From NCBI GenBank assembly GCA_021787845.1, contig JAJYLH010000008.1, forward strand, positions 1-64,000: DNA of 64,000 bases. Direction: 5' to 3'. This DNA is from Myxococcales bacterium. GTDB lineage: Bacteria; Myxococcota; Myxococcia; Myxococcales; JAJYLH01. The notes below the pieces were generated by a model. It ran no database searches. It was not told where the DNA came from and saw only the letters and a program-made list of their open reading frames with translations. A program made the position numbers and the translations under genes. Positions 56,699 to 64,000 of the stretch are shown one piece after another. Position 1 is the stretch's first letter; every line of letters begins with the position of its first letter.

Positions 56699-57484
56699 AT
56701 GAGCCGCCGACCCTTGCGCCCTTTCGCCCAAGCCGCCTTTCGCCTCTTTCGCGGACCGCTCGTCCTCTTCCTCGGCCTCGTCGCCTGCGCCACCCCGACC
56801 AAGCTGTCGAGCTACCAGCGCTCGCTCGTCGAGCTGCGCTTCAAGGGCCACGAGCGCGAGCTCGCCACCTCGATGTACGTCGCGCCGTTCTATCGGGACT
56901 CGTCGCGCCGCCTCTTGACCGTCGCCCCGCCGATGGAGGTGGTGCTGTTGATGACGCCGGACGGCAAGCCGATTTTTCCCGGCCCCGCCCAGGAGGTGCT
57001 GCCGGCCGGAACCCGGGTCACCATCCTCGACGTGAACTTCCCGACCCGCTGGTCGAACCTGACCCGGCCGCTCTTCACCCCGAGCGACCGCCCGTGGGTC
57101 GAGGTCGCCGTCGCCGGCCGCCCGGCCTCCCTCACCTACGTCCTGCCGATTCGCCCCGACGTGAAGAGCGACGAGGACGTCGCCCAGGAGATCGGCAAGT
57201 TCCTCACCCGCGACGACGTAGCAGGCGAAATCTCCAAGCTGCCGGCGGCCGACCAGCTCGCCATCCGCACCAAACGCCTCGTGACCGGCGTGTCCACGAA
57301 AGCGCTCCTGCTCGCCTTCGGAACCCCGAACCAGCGCAACATCTACGGCCAGGGTACTCACGTCGCCGAGGACTGGAGTTGGGAGAGCGACACCGGTGTC
57401 GTCCGGCAGGCCCACGTCGAGGACGGCAAGGTCACCCGGGTCGCGCCGCCGAAGACGCCGCCCGCCCGAGCCTCACCCGGCTAG
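56699..57484 (+). CDS. Lipoprotein of unknown function
   Basis: 261 residues. Signal LVLFLGLVACATP with lipobox (Cys about 30), mature region rich in beta-strands (LLTVAPPMEVVLLMTPDGK, GTRVTILDVNFPTRW, WVEVAVAGRPASLTYVLPI) and a C-terminal FGTPNQRNIYGQGTH, reminiscent of SmpA/OmlA-like BamE folds only in outline. No family recognised. It is followed directly by a GATC tandem array. Confidence 0.75.
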   Translation: MSRRPLRPFAQAAFRLFRGPLVLFLGLVACATPTKLSSYQRSLVELRFKGHERELATSMYVAPFYRDSSRRLLTVAPPMEVVLLMTPDGKPIFPGPAQEVLPAGTRVTILDVNFPTRWSNLTRPLFTPSDRPWVEVAVAGRPASLTYVLPIRPDVKSDEDVAQEIGKFLTRDDVAGEISKLPAADQLAIRTKRLVTGVSTKALLLAFGTPNQRNIYGQGTHVAEDWSWESDTGVVRQAHVEDGKVTRVAPPKTPPARASPG

Positions 57485-57490
57485 CCGCGT

Positions 57491-57580
57491 CGATCGGACC
57501 GATCCGACCGATCGGACCGATCCGACCGATCCGACCGATCCGACCGATCCGACCGATCCGACCGATCCGACCGATCCGAC
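57491..57580. repeat. GATC decamer array
   Basis: About nine tandem copies of CCGACCGATC (ten-base period), the first two mixed with GGACCGATCC. It sits between two convergent lipoprotein genes; both flanking stop codons are outside it. Confidence 0.9.
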
Positions 57581-57620
57581 GTGGACGACACGCTCGAGGT
57601 CGGCAGCGCAACCGCTTGGC

Positions 57621-58178
57621 TCAACCGCAGCTCTTGAACTTGAGCCCCGTCGCGAGCCCAGTCATCGCGTTGGCGGCGGCCGGACAGCTCGAGGCGGAAA
57701 AGCCGACCGTGACCGCGATGCCGCCGGCCATGGTGCCCTTGAAGCTGCCGCTCAGCGAGCTGCCGTTCGCCGGCGTGTCGTCGAGGGTGAGCGTGCCCGT
57801 CGCGACCGCCTCCTTCGCCGTCGGCGGGTGGCAGCCCGCAGGCGCGGCGTAGCGCTGCCCGGCGGCGCGTGGTCCGGCAGCGGCAGCGCTGTAGCTTCCC
57901 TTCTTCACCGCGGCGCCGCTCGTGCCGCTGAACGCCTGGAGCGCGAACAGCTCCTGGTCGTCGAGGAACGAGCTGACCGTGAGCGCATGGCAGAGGTCGC
58001 TGGAGCTGGAGAGCAGCACCATCACCGAGCCGTCCTCCCCCGGGTCGCCGGTGCCGCTCACCGTCCACCAGACGGCGTCCGACACGCTCATCGCGACGTC
58101 GCCGGACGCCTCCACCGAACCCGCGGAGCAGGAGCTGAGCAGCAGAACGGCAGCGCAAAGGCTCAGCGTTCGTCTCAT
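57621..58178 (-). CDS. Small lipoprotein downstream of purD
   Basis: 185 residues with signal LSLCAAVLLLSSCSAG and lipobox Cys 17. The mature part is a Ser/Gly/Ala-rich beta-sandwich-like sequence (SVMVLLSSSSDLCHALTV, GTLTLDDTPANGSSLSGSFKGTMAGGIAVTVGFSAS) with about five cysteines, ending LKFKSCG. Its ATG overlaps the purD stop (TGATG), so it is probably translated together with purD. No family recognised. Confidence 0.78.
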   Translation of the reverse strand: MRRTLSLCAAVLLLSSCSAGSVEASGDVAMSVSDAVWWTVSGTGDPGEDGSVMVLLSSSSDLCHALTVSSFLDDQELFALQAFSGTSGAAVKKGSYSAAAAGPRAAGQRYAAPAGCHPPTAKEAVATGTLTLDDTPANGSSLSGSFKGTMAGGIAVTVGFSASSCPAAANAMTGLATGLKFKSCG

Positions 58179-59407
58179 CAGCTCGCTCCGATGTCCGTGC
58201 GGACCTGCTTCCCCGGGAGCCGGATGCGCGCGGCGGCGGCGTTCGCGCGCGCGCGCGCCTCTTCGAGGCTCTCCCCGGTCGCCACCACGTTCAAGACCCG
58301 GCCGCCAGCGGACACCAGCCGGCCGTCTTCGATTCTAGTGCCCGCGTGCAGGACCTCGGCACCGGCGGCTCTCGCCTCGTCCAGGCCATCGATTGGATCG
58401 CCCTTGCGGGGCGCCTCGGGATAGCCCGCGCTCGCCACCACCACGCAGCACGCCGCCCGCGAGGCAAGCAGCACCGCTTCCGCCAACCTGCCGGTCGACG
58501 CCTCCAGGCAAAGTGCGCCCAAGCCGACCGAAGGATCGATCGACGCCAGAATCGCCTGCGTCTCGGGGTCACCGAACCGGGCGTTGAACTCAAGGACCTC
58601 GGGACCGGTTTCGGTCAGCATCAGGCCCGCGTAGAGCGCGCCGACGAAAGGAGCTTCCGCCTGCGCGAGCCAGCCGACCGCCGGCCGCAAGACCGTCTCG
58701 CGGATGCCAGCCAACGTCGCCTCGTCGATCGCGACCGGGCAGACCGCGCCCATCCCGCCGGTGTTCGGCCCCCGGTCACCGTCGCCCAGGCGCTTGTGGT
58801 CGCGTGCCGGCGGTAGAAGGGCGAGACGCTCGCCGTCCGTCAGCGCGATGACCGACAGCTCCGGTCCCGAGAGGCGCTCCTCGATCACGACGCGGCCGCG
58901 CTCCAAGAGCCGTCTCGCCGCGGCGCGGGCCTCGCCGGCGGTCTCGCAGACCACCACCCCTTTCCCCGCCCAGAGCCCGTCCGCCTTGACGGCAACGCTC
59001 CCGCCCAGCATCGCAATCACGCGATCGATCTCCGCCTCGTCGCCGACCACCTCGAACGCCGCGGTCGGGATGTGCGCCGCACGCATGACCGCCTTGGCGA
59101 ACGCCTTGGACGACTCGAGGCGCGTCGCCGCCGCCGAGGGACCGAAGGTCGCAATCCCCCGGGCGCGCAGCTCGTCAGCCAAGCCGCCTGCCAGCGGCGC
59201 TTCCGGTCCCACCACCACCAGGTCCGGCCGCTCCCGATGGCACGCCGCGGTCAGCACCGGGATTTCGTTGGAAGCGCATGGCGCGACCCCGGCGTCCTGG
59301 GCGATGCCCGGGTTCCCCGGAACGCCGACGACCGTGTGGCCCTCGCGAACGAAGCGCCGGACCAAGGCGTGCTCCCGGCCTCCCGAGCCGACGACGACGA
59401 TGCGCAT
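58178..59407 (-). CDS. purD: Phosphoribosylamine-glycine ligase
   Basis: ATP-grasp enzyme joining phosphoribosylamine and glycine, second step of purine synthesis. 409 residues: RIVVVGSGGREHALVRRF, PGNPGIAQDAG, DLVVVGPEAPLAGGLADELR, SKAFAKAVM, VKADGLWAGKGVVVC, LLPPARDHKRLGDGDRGPNTGGMG and EFNARFGDPETQ. ATG 59407 follows GAGGAA at about six bases. GTG 59419 is possible but would leave no spacing from its ribosome site. purH lies at the end of the window in the same direction. Confidence 0.97.
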   Translation of the reverse strand: MRIVVVGSGGREHALVRRFVREGHTVVGVPGNPGIAQDAGVAPCASNEIPVLTAACHRERPDLVVVGPEAPLAGGLADELRARGIATFGPSAAATRLESSKAFAKAVMRAAHIPTAAFEVVGDEAEIDRVIAMLGGSVAVKADGLWAGKGVVVCETAGEARAAARRLLERGRVVIEERLSGPELSVIALTDGERLALLPPARDHKRLGDGDRGPNTGGMGAVCPVAIDEATLAGIRETVLRPAVGWLAQAEAPFVGALYAGLMLTETGPEVLEFNARFGDPETQAILASIDPSVGLGALCLEASTGRLAEAVLLASRAACCVVVASAGYPEAPRKGDPIDGLDEARAAGAEVLHAGTRIEDGRLVSAGGRVLNVVATGESLEEARARANAAAARIRLPGKQVRTDIGAS

Positions 59408-59727
59408 CCCGTTCCTCACCTCCTCGCCTTCGCGCGAAGAGCAAAAGGGCTAAAGCCTACCGGACGAGGGCGACACGGTCCGTTCAGGTCGCCGTGGATG
59501 GGAACGACCCGCGCGACGCTCCGGGCTCGCGGAGGATTCCCGGGCGAACTGCTTGCCGTTGACCGCACGTGGGCGAGAGCGCCTCCACAAGGCAGCGACG
59601 GCGGGCCGCTGGCCCGCTGGAAATGCACACTGGTCGTCGTCTCGCGGGCCCGCGGCCACCGCGCCACCAAGCCGCTGGTGCGGCCGACCGTGTATCCGGA
59701 CCCCGCGTGAGCCTGAATGCAACCGAG
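59408..59727. other. Intergenic region with a hairpin
   Basis: About 320 bases without a supported gene. A perfect stem GCGGGCC-GCT-GGCCCGC at 59601-59617 lies downstream of the TPR gene (minus) and could stop transcription, but no T-run follows. Confidence 0.5.
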
Positions 59728-62220
59728 TCACCGGGGGGCCTTCGCAGGGCTGGGAAGGGCGGCGGCCGAAGCGCGGGGTGGCGGCGCCGACGGCGTCGCA
59801 GGTGCAATCCGGTCGAGCTCCCGCCGGGTCTCCACGTTGTCCGGATCGTAGCCGTAGGCCTGGCGCAACAGGTTTCGCGCCTGGTCCACCGCGCCGAGGT
59901 GCTGGAGCGCCTGCGCGTCATGCGCCATCGCCGGAACGAAGAGCGAGTCCTGGGCGAGGGCGTCGCGAAAGCTCTGGTGCGCGTCCTTCCATCGGCCGAG
60001 CCGCGCCAGCGCCCGCCCGCGCAGGTCGTACGCGAGCGCGCAGGAGGCGTCGACGGCGAGAGCGGCATCGCTCTGCCGGAGCGCTTTCCTGGGGCGAGCA
60101 CGGTCGAGGTCCATCTCGGCGAGATACGCATGGGCCTCGACCAGCCCCTCGCCGAGGGCGAGCGCGCGCCGGGCTTGCTGGCTCGCGCCTGCGACATCAC
60201 CCGCCTGGTACAACGCCATCGCGAGCGCCCCGCGCGCGAGCCCTTCGTCGTCGCCCGAAAGCGGCAGGCTCCCGAGGCCGCGGACCGCCTCGGCGTACGA
60301 CCGCGCCGGCGGCAGCGGAAAGTCCGTCAGCGCCCGATGCGTTCGCCCCCACGCCGGGTCCGCCTCCAGCGCCCGATGCGCCAGCGTGAGCGCCGGCGCC
60401 CGCGCGCCGGCCTGCGCGTAGAGCGCGGCGCCCAGCAGGTCCGCTTCCGGAGACCACGGCCGCGCCACGCTCGCTTCCGCGAGCTCGCCTTCCGCCCGGT
60501 CGACCTCGCCTGACGCGGCGTCGATCCGCGCTTCGAGGAGGTCCCGTTCCGCAGTGGGAATCGCGTCGCCCACCTGGTCGAGGAGGGCCTTCGACTCGGC
60601 CAACTTGCCCTCGCGCAGCCGAATCAGCGCGAGCTGGAAGGTCAGCGGGGCGAACCCGGGATCGATCGACCGGCCCTTTTTCACCGCCGCTTCCGCTTCC
60701 TGGAAGCGGTCCAGCTCTTCATCGACCGCCGCCGCGTGGGCGAGCGCGAGCAGGTGGTGCCGCCGGTCGAGCGGCCGCGCGAGCAGCGCCGCGAGCTCTT
60801 CGACTGCCTCGTTCGGGCGGCCGTCGACCTGATAGTCGAGCTTCGCCTCGAACAGGCGCACCGCGGCCGCCAGGGGCTGGGACGGCTCGGCTTGCGCCGC
60901 GAGCGCGCGCGCCCGGGCGAAGTGGCCGACCGAAGCCTCCAGCTTCGCCAGCTCGAACAGCGCCTCCCGATCGTCCGGCACGGACTTCGCCCGCTCCTCG
61001 AAGGCCCGCCGCGCCTCGGCCAGGCGCCCGAGCCGGAAGAGCGCGCGCCCCTGGACGAGCGCCACGGCCCGGTCGTTCGGGTCGAGCCGCGCCGCTTCTT
61101 GCGCGGCGTCGAGCGCGAGGCCAGCGTTCGCGTCGAGGAACGCGCGCGCCCACACGACGAGGGCCGATGCCGAGCCCGGAGCGAGGGACCTGGCCGTCTG
61201 CGCCTCCTCCTGGGCGCGCCGCAGGCCGCTCGTGCTCCCGGCGTGCAGCAGCACCACCGCGTGGGCGACATGCGGCTCGACCAGCTTGGGTCCGTGGCTC
61301 AGCGCGTAGGACAAGAGCGTAGCCGCCTGCCGTCCGCCCACCTCGTCGCGCTCGTCGATGGCGGTGATCGCCGCCACTTCCGCGAAGCGCGCCATCGTGT
61401 CCAAATCGCGCGGATCGAGAATCAGCGCCCGCTGATAGGCGAGAGCGGCGCTTCGCCGGCCGGCGGCGGTGTCGGTTGCCTGGTCCGCCCTCGCCTCCTC
61501 GAGAAGCTGGCGCTCATCTTCGGAGGGCTTCCCCAGCTTCGCGCGCCACGAGTCGATGATCGCGAGCGGCGCCGAATCGACCGGCGCCAGACGCGGAGGG
61601 GCTGCCGCGAACCGGTGCAGCGTGAACAGCCAGGCCCCGAGAATCGCGCCGGTCGCGAGCGCCGTCCCGCCGAGCATCAGGCGCCACGGAAACTCACGGG
61701 TGCTCGAGGCGAACGCCTTGACACCCGAGCCTCCCCGCGGCGAGACGAGCGCGGCCGTCAGCGGGTAGCCCGACAACGACCGGAACCGGTCGCTCCCGCG
61801 CGCGACCCGGTCGTCGGCCTGCAGGAGCCCGCTCGCCCAGCGTTCGAGGAGGCCGTCGTCGGTGAACGGACCTTCGACCGGTCCCTCCGGCCGCTGGACC
61901 CGCCACCGGCGCTCCTCGGAAGCGGTGCGGTCGGGCGTCGAGTGGGCCGTCTCGCGCCGCTCGGTCGAAGGGTCTCGGTCCGCGCTCGCGACGGCGGACG
62001 CGCCGAGGTCGGCCGGCGGGTCGAAAATCCGGAGCGGGTCGGCCGGGGACGAAAGCGCTGCTACCGAGCTTTTTGGCGGTGGCGGCCGGTCGTCGGCCGC
62101 AGGGGGCGCGACGAAGGTGCGACGCGAACAACGCGGGCACGTGAGGCGCGCGCCCGACTCGGGAATCTGCCGGACATCGACCTCGAGACTGGCGTGACAG
62201 CTCTCGCACTCGATGCGCAT
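59728..62220 (-). CDS. Zinc-ribbon, GYF-like and TPR membrane protein
   Basis: 830 residues from ATG 62220. MRIECESCHASLEVD and LTCPRCSRRTFVAPP form an MJ0042-type zinc ribbon. A GYF_2-like module follows near residue 105 (RRWRVQRPEGPVEGPFTDDG, SGLLQADDRVARG). One membrane helix lies at about 180-200 (LMLGGTALATGAILGAWLF), and from residue 230 to the end come many TPR-type helical pairs. Typical myxobacterial design, perhaps for protein-protein assembly at the envelope. Function unknown. ATG 62250 would add ten residues. Confidence 0.88.
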   Translation of the reverse strand: MRIECESCHASLEVDVRQIPESGARLTCPRCSRRTFVAPPAADDRPPPPKSSVAALSSPADPLRIFDPPADLGASAVASADRDPSTERRETAHSTPDRTASEERRWRVQRPEGPVEGPFTDDGLLERWASGLLQADDRVARGSDRFRSLSGYPLTAALVSPRGGSGVKAFASSTREFPWRLMLGGTALATGAILGAWLFTLHRFAAAPPRLAPVDSAPLAIIDSWRAKLGKPSEDERQLLEEARADQATDTAAGRRSAALAYQRALILDPRDLDTMARFAEVAAITAIDERDEVGGRQAATLLSYALSHGPKLVEPHVAHAVVLLHAGSTSGLRRAQEEAQTARSLAPGSASALVVWARAFLDANAGLALDAAQEAARLDPNDRAVALVQGRALFRLGRLAEARRAFEERAKSVPDDREALFELAKLEASVGHFARARALAAQAEPSQPLAAAVRLFEAKLDYQVDGRPNEAVEELAALLARPLDRRHHLLALAHAAAVDEELDRFQEAEAAVKKGRSIDPGFAPLTFQLALIRLREGKLAESKALLDQVGDAIPTAERDLLEARIDAASGEVDRAEGELAEASVARPWSPEADLLGAALYAQAGARAPALTLAHRALEADPAWGRTHRALTDFPLPPARSYAEAVRGLGSLPLSGDDEGLARGALAMALYQAGDVAGASQQARRALALGEGLVEAHAYLAEMDLDRARPRKALRQSDAALAVDASCALAYDLRGRALARLGRWKDAHQSFRDALAQDSLFVPAMAHDAQALQHLGAVDQARNLLRQAYGYDPDNVETRRELDRIAPATPSAPPPRASAAALPSPAKAPR

Positions 62221-62417
62221 CGATGGGGCTCGACCGTCCGCCCTCGGCACCGGGCGAGCCGGTCGGCCGAACCAGCGGAGAAAGCCATGATACGGAGATT
62301 CGCTCCGCCGCTTTCACGCCGAGGCTCGAGTGCCCTTCGCGGCGTTCCCGGCTCGGTCTCACGAGACCGCGAGGCCCAGAACGCTTGCCTCGACCGGCCG
62401 CTCCGGTTCACGCCCCG

Positions 62418-63962
62418 TCAGTGCCGGAAGTGCCTCTCGCCGGTGAAGAGCAGGGCGATACCGCTCTCGTTGGCCGCGCGGATCACCTCTTCGTCACGGA
62501 CGCTGCCGCCAGGCTCCACGGCAGCGGTGATGCCCACCTCGACGCCGGCGAGGAGCGCGTCGGGAAAGGGGAAGAAGGCGTCGCTCGCCAGCATCGACCC
62601 GCGCGCGCGCGCACCCGCGCGCTGGGCGGCGATGCGCACGGAATCGACCCGGTTCGGCTGACCGGGCCCGACGCCCATCACCACCCCGTCCTTAGCCAGC
62701 ACGATTGCGTTCGAGCGAACGTGCTTGCATACCGCCCAGGCGAGCGCGAGATCGCTCAGCTCGGCCTCCGTCGGCGCTCGCCGCGACACCACCTTCGCCT
62801 GGCGGACGTCGGTGAGAGCGAGATCGCGGCTCTGGACCAGTAGCCCACCGGGAATGGAGCGCAGCTCCAGCTTTCCGAGACCGCTGGAGCACTCCGGCAG
62901 GGCGACCGCTGGCAGATCGAGGAGGCGCAGGTTCTTCTTCTTCGCCAGCACCTCCCGCGCATCTGCCGAATACGACGGCGCGACCACCACTTCCAGGAAG
63001 AGCTTCGCCATCTCCTCGGCGGTCGCCCGATCGACCTCGTGAGAGTGCGCGACGATGCCGCCGAAAGCGCTGACCGGGTCGCCGTCGCGGGCATGCTGGT
63101 AGGCCTCGAGGACGCTCGCCGCGCGCGCCACCCCGCACGGGATCAGGTGCTTGACGACCACGCAGGCGGGTTCGTTCGAGCGCGGCACGTCGACGAGGCA
63201 GCCGACCGCGGCCGCGGCGTCGAGCAGGTTGTTGTACGAAAGCTCCTTGCCCTGGAGGACCTTGGCGCTCGCGACCGACGGCTCGGCGACGCCGGGAAAC
63301 CGATAGAGCGCCGCGGACTGATGCGGGTTCTCGCCATAGCGCAGGGTCTGCTGGCGTTCGACCGTCAGCGAGAGGGTCTCCGGTAGCGCTTCCGCCCCTC
63401 TCTGGCCCAGATACTCGGCGATGGCGCTGTCGTAGGCCGCGGTGTGGGCGAAGGCGCGCGCCTGGAGGGCGCGGCGAAACTCCGGCGTCACGCCCTCGTC
63501 GAGGGCCCGCAAGACCGCCGGATAGTCCTCGGGGCGGCAGACCGGGAGCACCCGCGCCGCGTTCTTCGCCGCCGAGCGGAGCATCGACGGCCCGCCGATG
63601 TCGATCTGCTCGATCGCCTCCTCGAAGGTGTGCGGCCGCGCAACCGTCTGGCGGAAGGGGTACAGGTTGACGACGGCGATGTCGATGAGCTCCAGGCCGG
63701 CGCGGGCGATGTCCGCCTGGTCGTCGTCGCGCTCCGGCCGCGCGAGCAGGGCGCCGTGGACCTTGGGGTGCAAGGTCTTCACCCGGCCGCCCAGCATCTC
63801 GGGCGCCCCGGTGAATTCCTCGACCAGACGCGCGGTGACGCCGGCTTGCGCGAGCGCGCGCCCGGTGCCGCTCGTCGCGACGATCTCGACGCCGCGTCGA
63901 ACGAGCCCGCGGGCGAGCTCGACGAGCCCGGTGCGATCGGAGACGGAAACGAGCGCGCGCAT
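62418..63962 (-). CDS. purH: Bifunctional AICAR formyltransferase/IMP cyclohydrolase
   Basis: Last two steps of IMP synthesis. The N-terminal cyclohydrolase shows VSVSDRTGLVELARGL, VATSGTGRAL, GGRVKTLHPKVHGALL, NLYPF and IDIGGPSMLRSAAKN. The C-terminal formyltransferase shows LRYGENPHQSAALYRF, QGKELSYNNLLDAAAA, VVKHLIPCGVARA (catalytic Lys-His; most bacteria have KHANPCG), SAFGGIVA, SNAIVLAKDGVVMGVGPGQPNRVDSVRIA and SDAFFPFPDALLAG. 514 residues, complete. AGGGAC precedes ATG 63962. Confidence 0.97.
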   Translation of the reverse strand: MRALVSVSDRTGLVELARGLVRRGVEIVATSGTGRALAQAGVTARLVEEFTGAPEMLGGRVKTLHPKVHGALLARPERDDDQADIARAGLELIDIAVVNLYPFRQTVARPHTFEEAIEQIDIGGPSMLRSAAKNAARVLPVCRPEDYPAVLRALDEGVTPEFRRALQARAFAHTAAYDSAIAEYLGQRGAEALPETLSLTVERQQTLRYGENPHQSAALYRFPGVAEPSVASAKVLQGKELSYNNLLDAAAAVGCLVDVPRSNEPACVVVKHLIPCGVARAASVLEAYQHARDGDPVSAFGGIVAHSHEVDRATAEEMAKLFLEVVVAPSYSADAREVLAKKKNLRLLDLPAVALPECSSGLGKLELRSIPGGLLVQSRDLALTDVRQAKVVSRRAPTEAELSDLALAWAVCKHVRSNAIVLAKDGVVMGVGPGQPNRVDSVRIAAQRAGARARGSMLASDAFFPFPDALLAGVEVGITAAVEPGGSVRDEEVIRAANESGIALLFTGERHFRH

Positions 63963-64000
63963 CTTCGGGTCCCTTCGCGGATTCGAGGTCCGCCGGCTGC

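Noticed and set aside
63120-63180. PurH KHLIPCG instead of KHANPCG as a loss of activity
   Set aside because: The catalytic Lys and His are kept, and other active homologues (for example animal KHVSPAG) vary at these positions.

Overview
High-GC (roughly 70 %) chromosomal DNA with predatory/social delta-type features: a C-terminal MYXO-CTERM-like sorting tail, a Ser/Thr kinase, many TPR/zinc-ribbon lipoproteins, class II HMG-CoA reductase plus mevalonate kinase. All of this points to a member of the Myxococcota, probably an uncultured or poorly studied lineage. No rRNA, tRNA, CRISPR, prophage or plasmid functions were seen.

Layout. 1-127 is the start of a secreted protein. 386-9822 (minus) is one sulfur-assimilation operon: Cys-rich leader peptide, attenuator, a 27-aa ORF, cysteine synthase-rhodanese, sulfite reductase, an unknown protein, APS reductase, the two siroheme enzymes, CysD and CysN. 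The leader contains the parts of a cysteine-sensing transcription attenuator, including an antiterminator/terminator pair. 10.3-17.1 kb holds a methyltransferase, a fused DUF2339-DUF3999 membrane protein, a frameshifted secreted protein and phosphofructokinase. 17.1-31 kb holds a four-helix-bundle/zinc-finger protein bracketed by repeats, ArgG, an M13 peptidase, a zinc protein, an aconitase-family enzyme, a DUF2062 protein, an oxoacyl-ACP reductase, an AAA ATPase-nuclease and an AbiE-like toxin-antitoxin remnant. 31.3-39.4 kb holds a large kelch/Cys-rich surface protein, a protein kinase and a TPR/outer-membrane-like protein. 39.9-45 kb holds an acetyltransferase, an HMG-CoA reductase-mevalonate kinase fusion, a ferredoxin-thioredoxin fusion and a TPR protein. 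45.1-50 kb is a tandem set of three collagen-like/FGE-domain lipoproteins, followed by a REP-associated tyrosine transposase (RAYT) between two REPIN elements. 51-54.2 kb is an operon of radical SAM, nucleotidyltransferase, TIGR04222 protein with a Cys/Gly tail, and YdcF. 54.4-64 kb holds AsnA, a ribbon-helix-helix protein, a response regulator, two lipoproteins, PurD, a TPR protein and PurH.

The most unusual feature is the density of short mobile or palindromic DNA: at least eight REPIN-like elements with outward GTAG heads, two other GTAG-headed REP types, two TA-flanked MITEs, GATC-centred palindromic repeats at eight places, and several tandem arrays. Many lie inside reading frames. They supply the long signal-peptide regions of three lipoproteins, the linker joining HMG-CoA reductase to mevalonate kinase, the stop codon of the RAYT gene, and the ends of other proteins. 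The best candidates for new biology are the cysteine attenuator, the domesticated REPIN signal peptides beside an intact RAYT, and the REP-linked mevalonate fusion.
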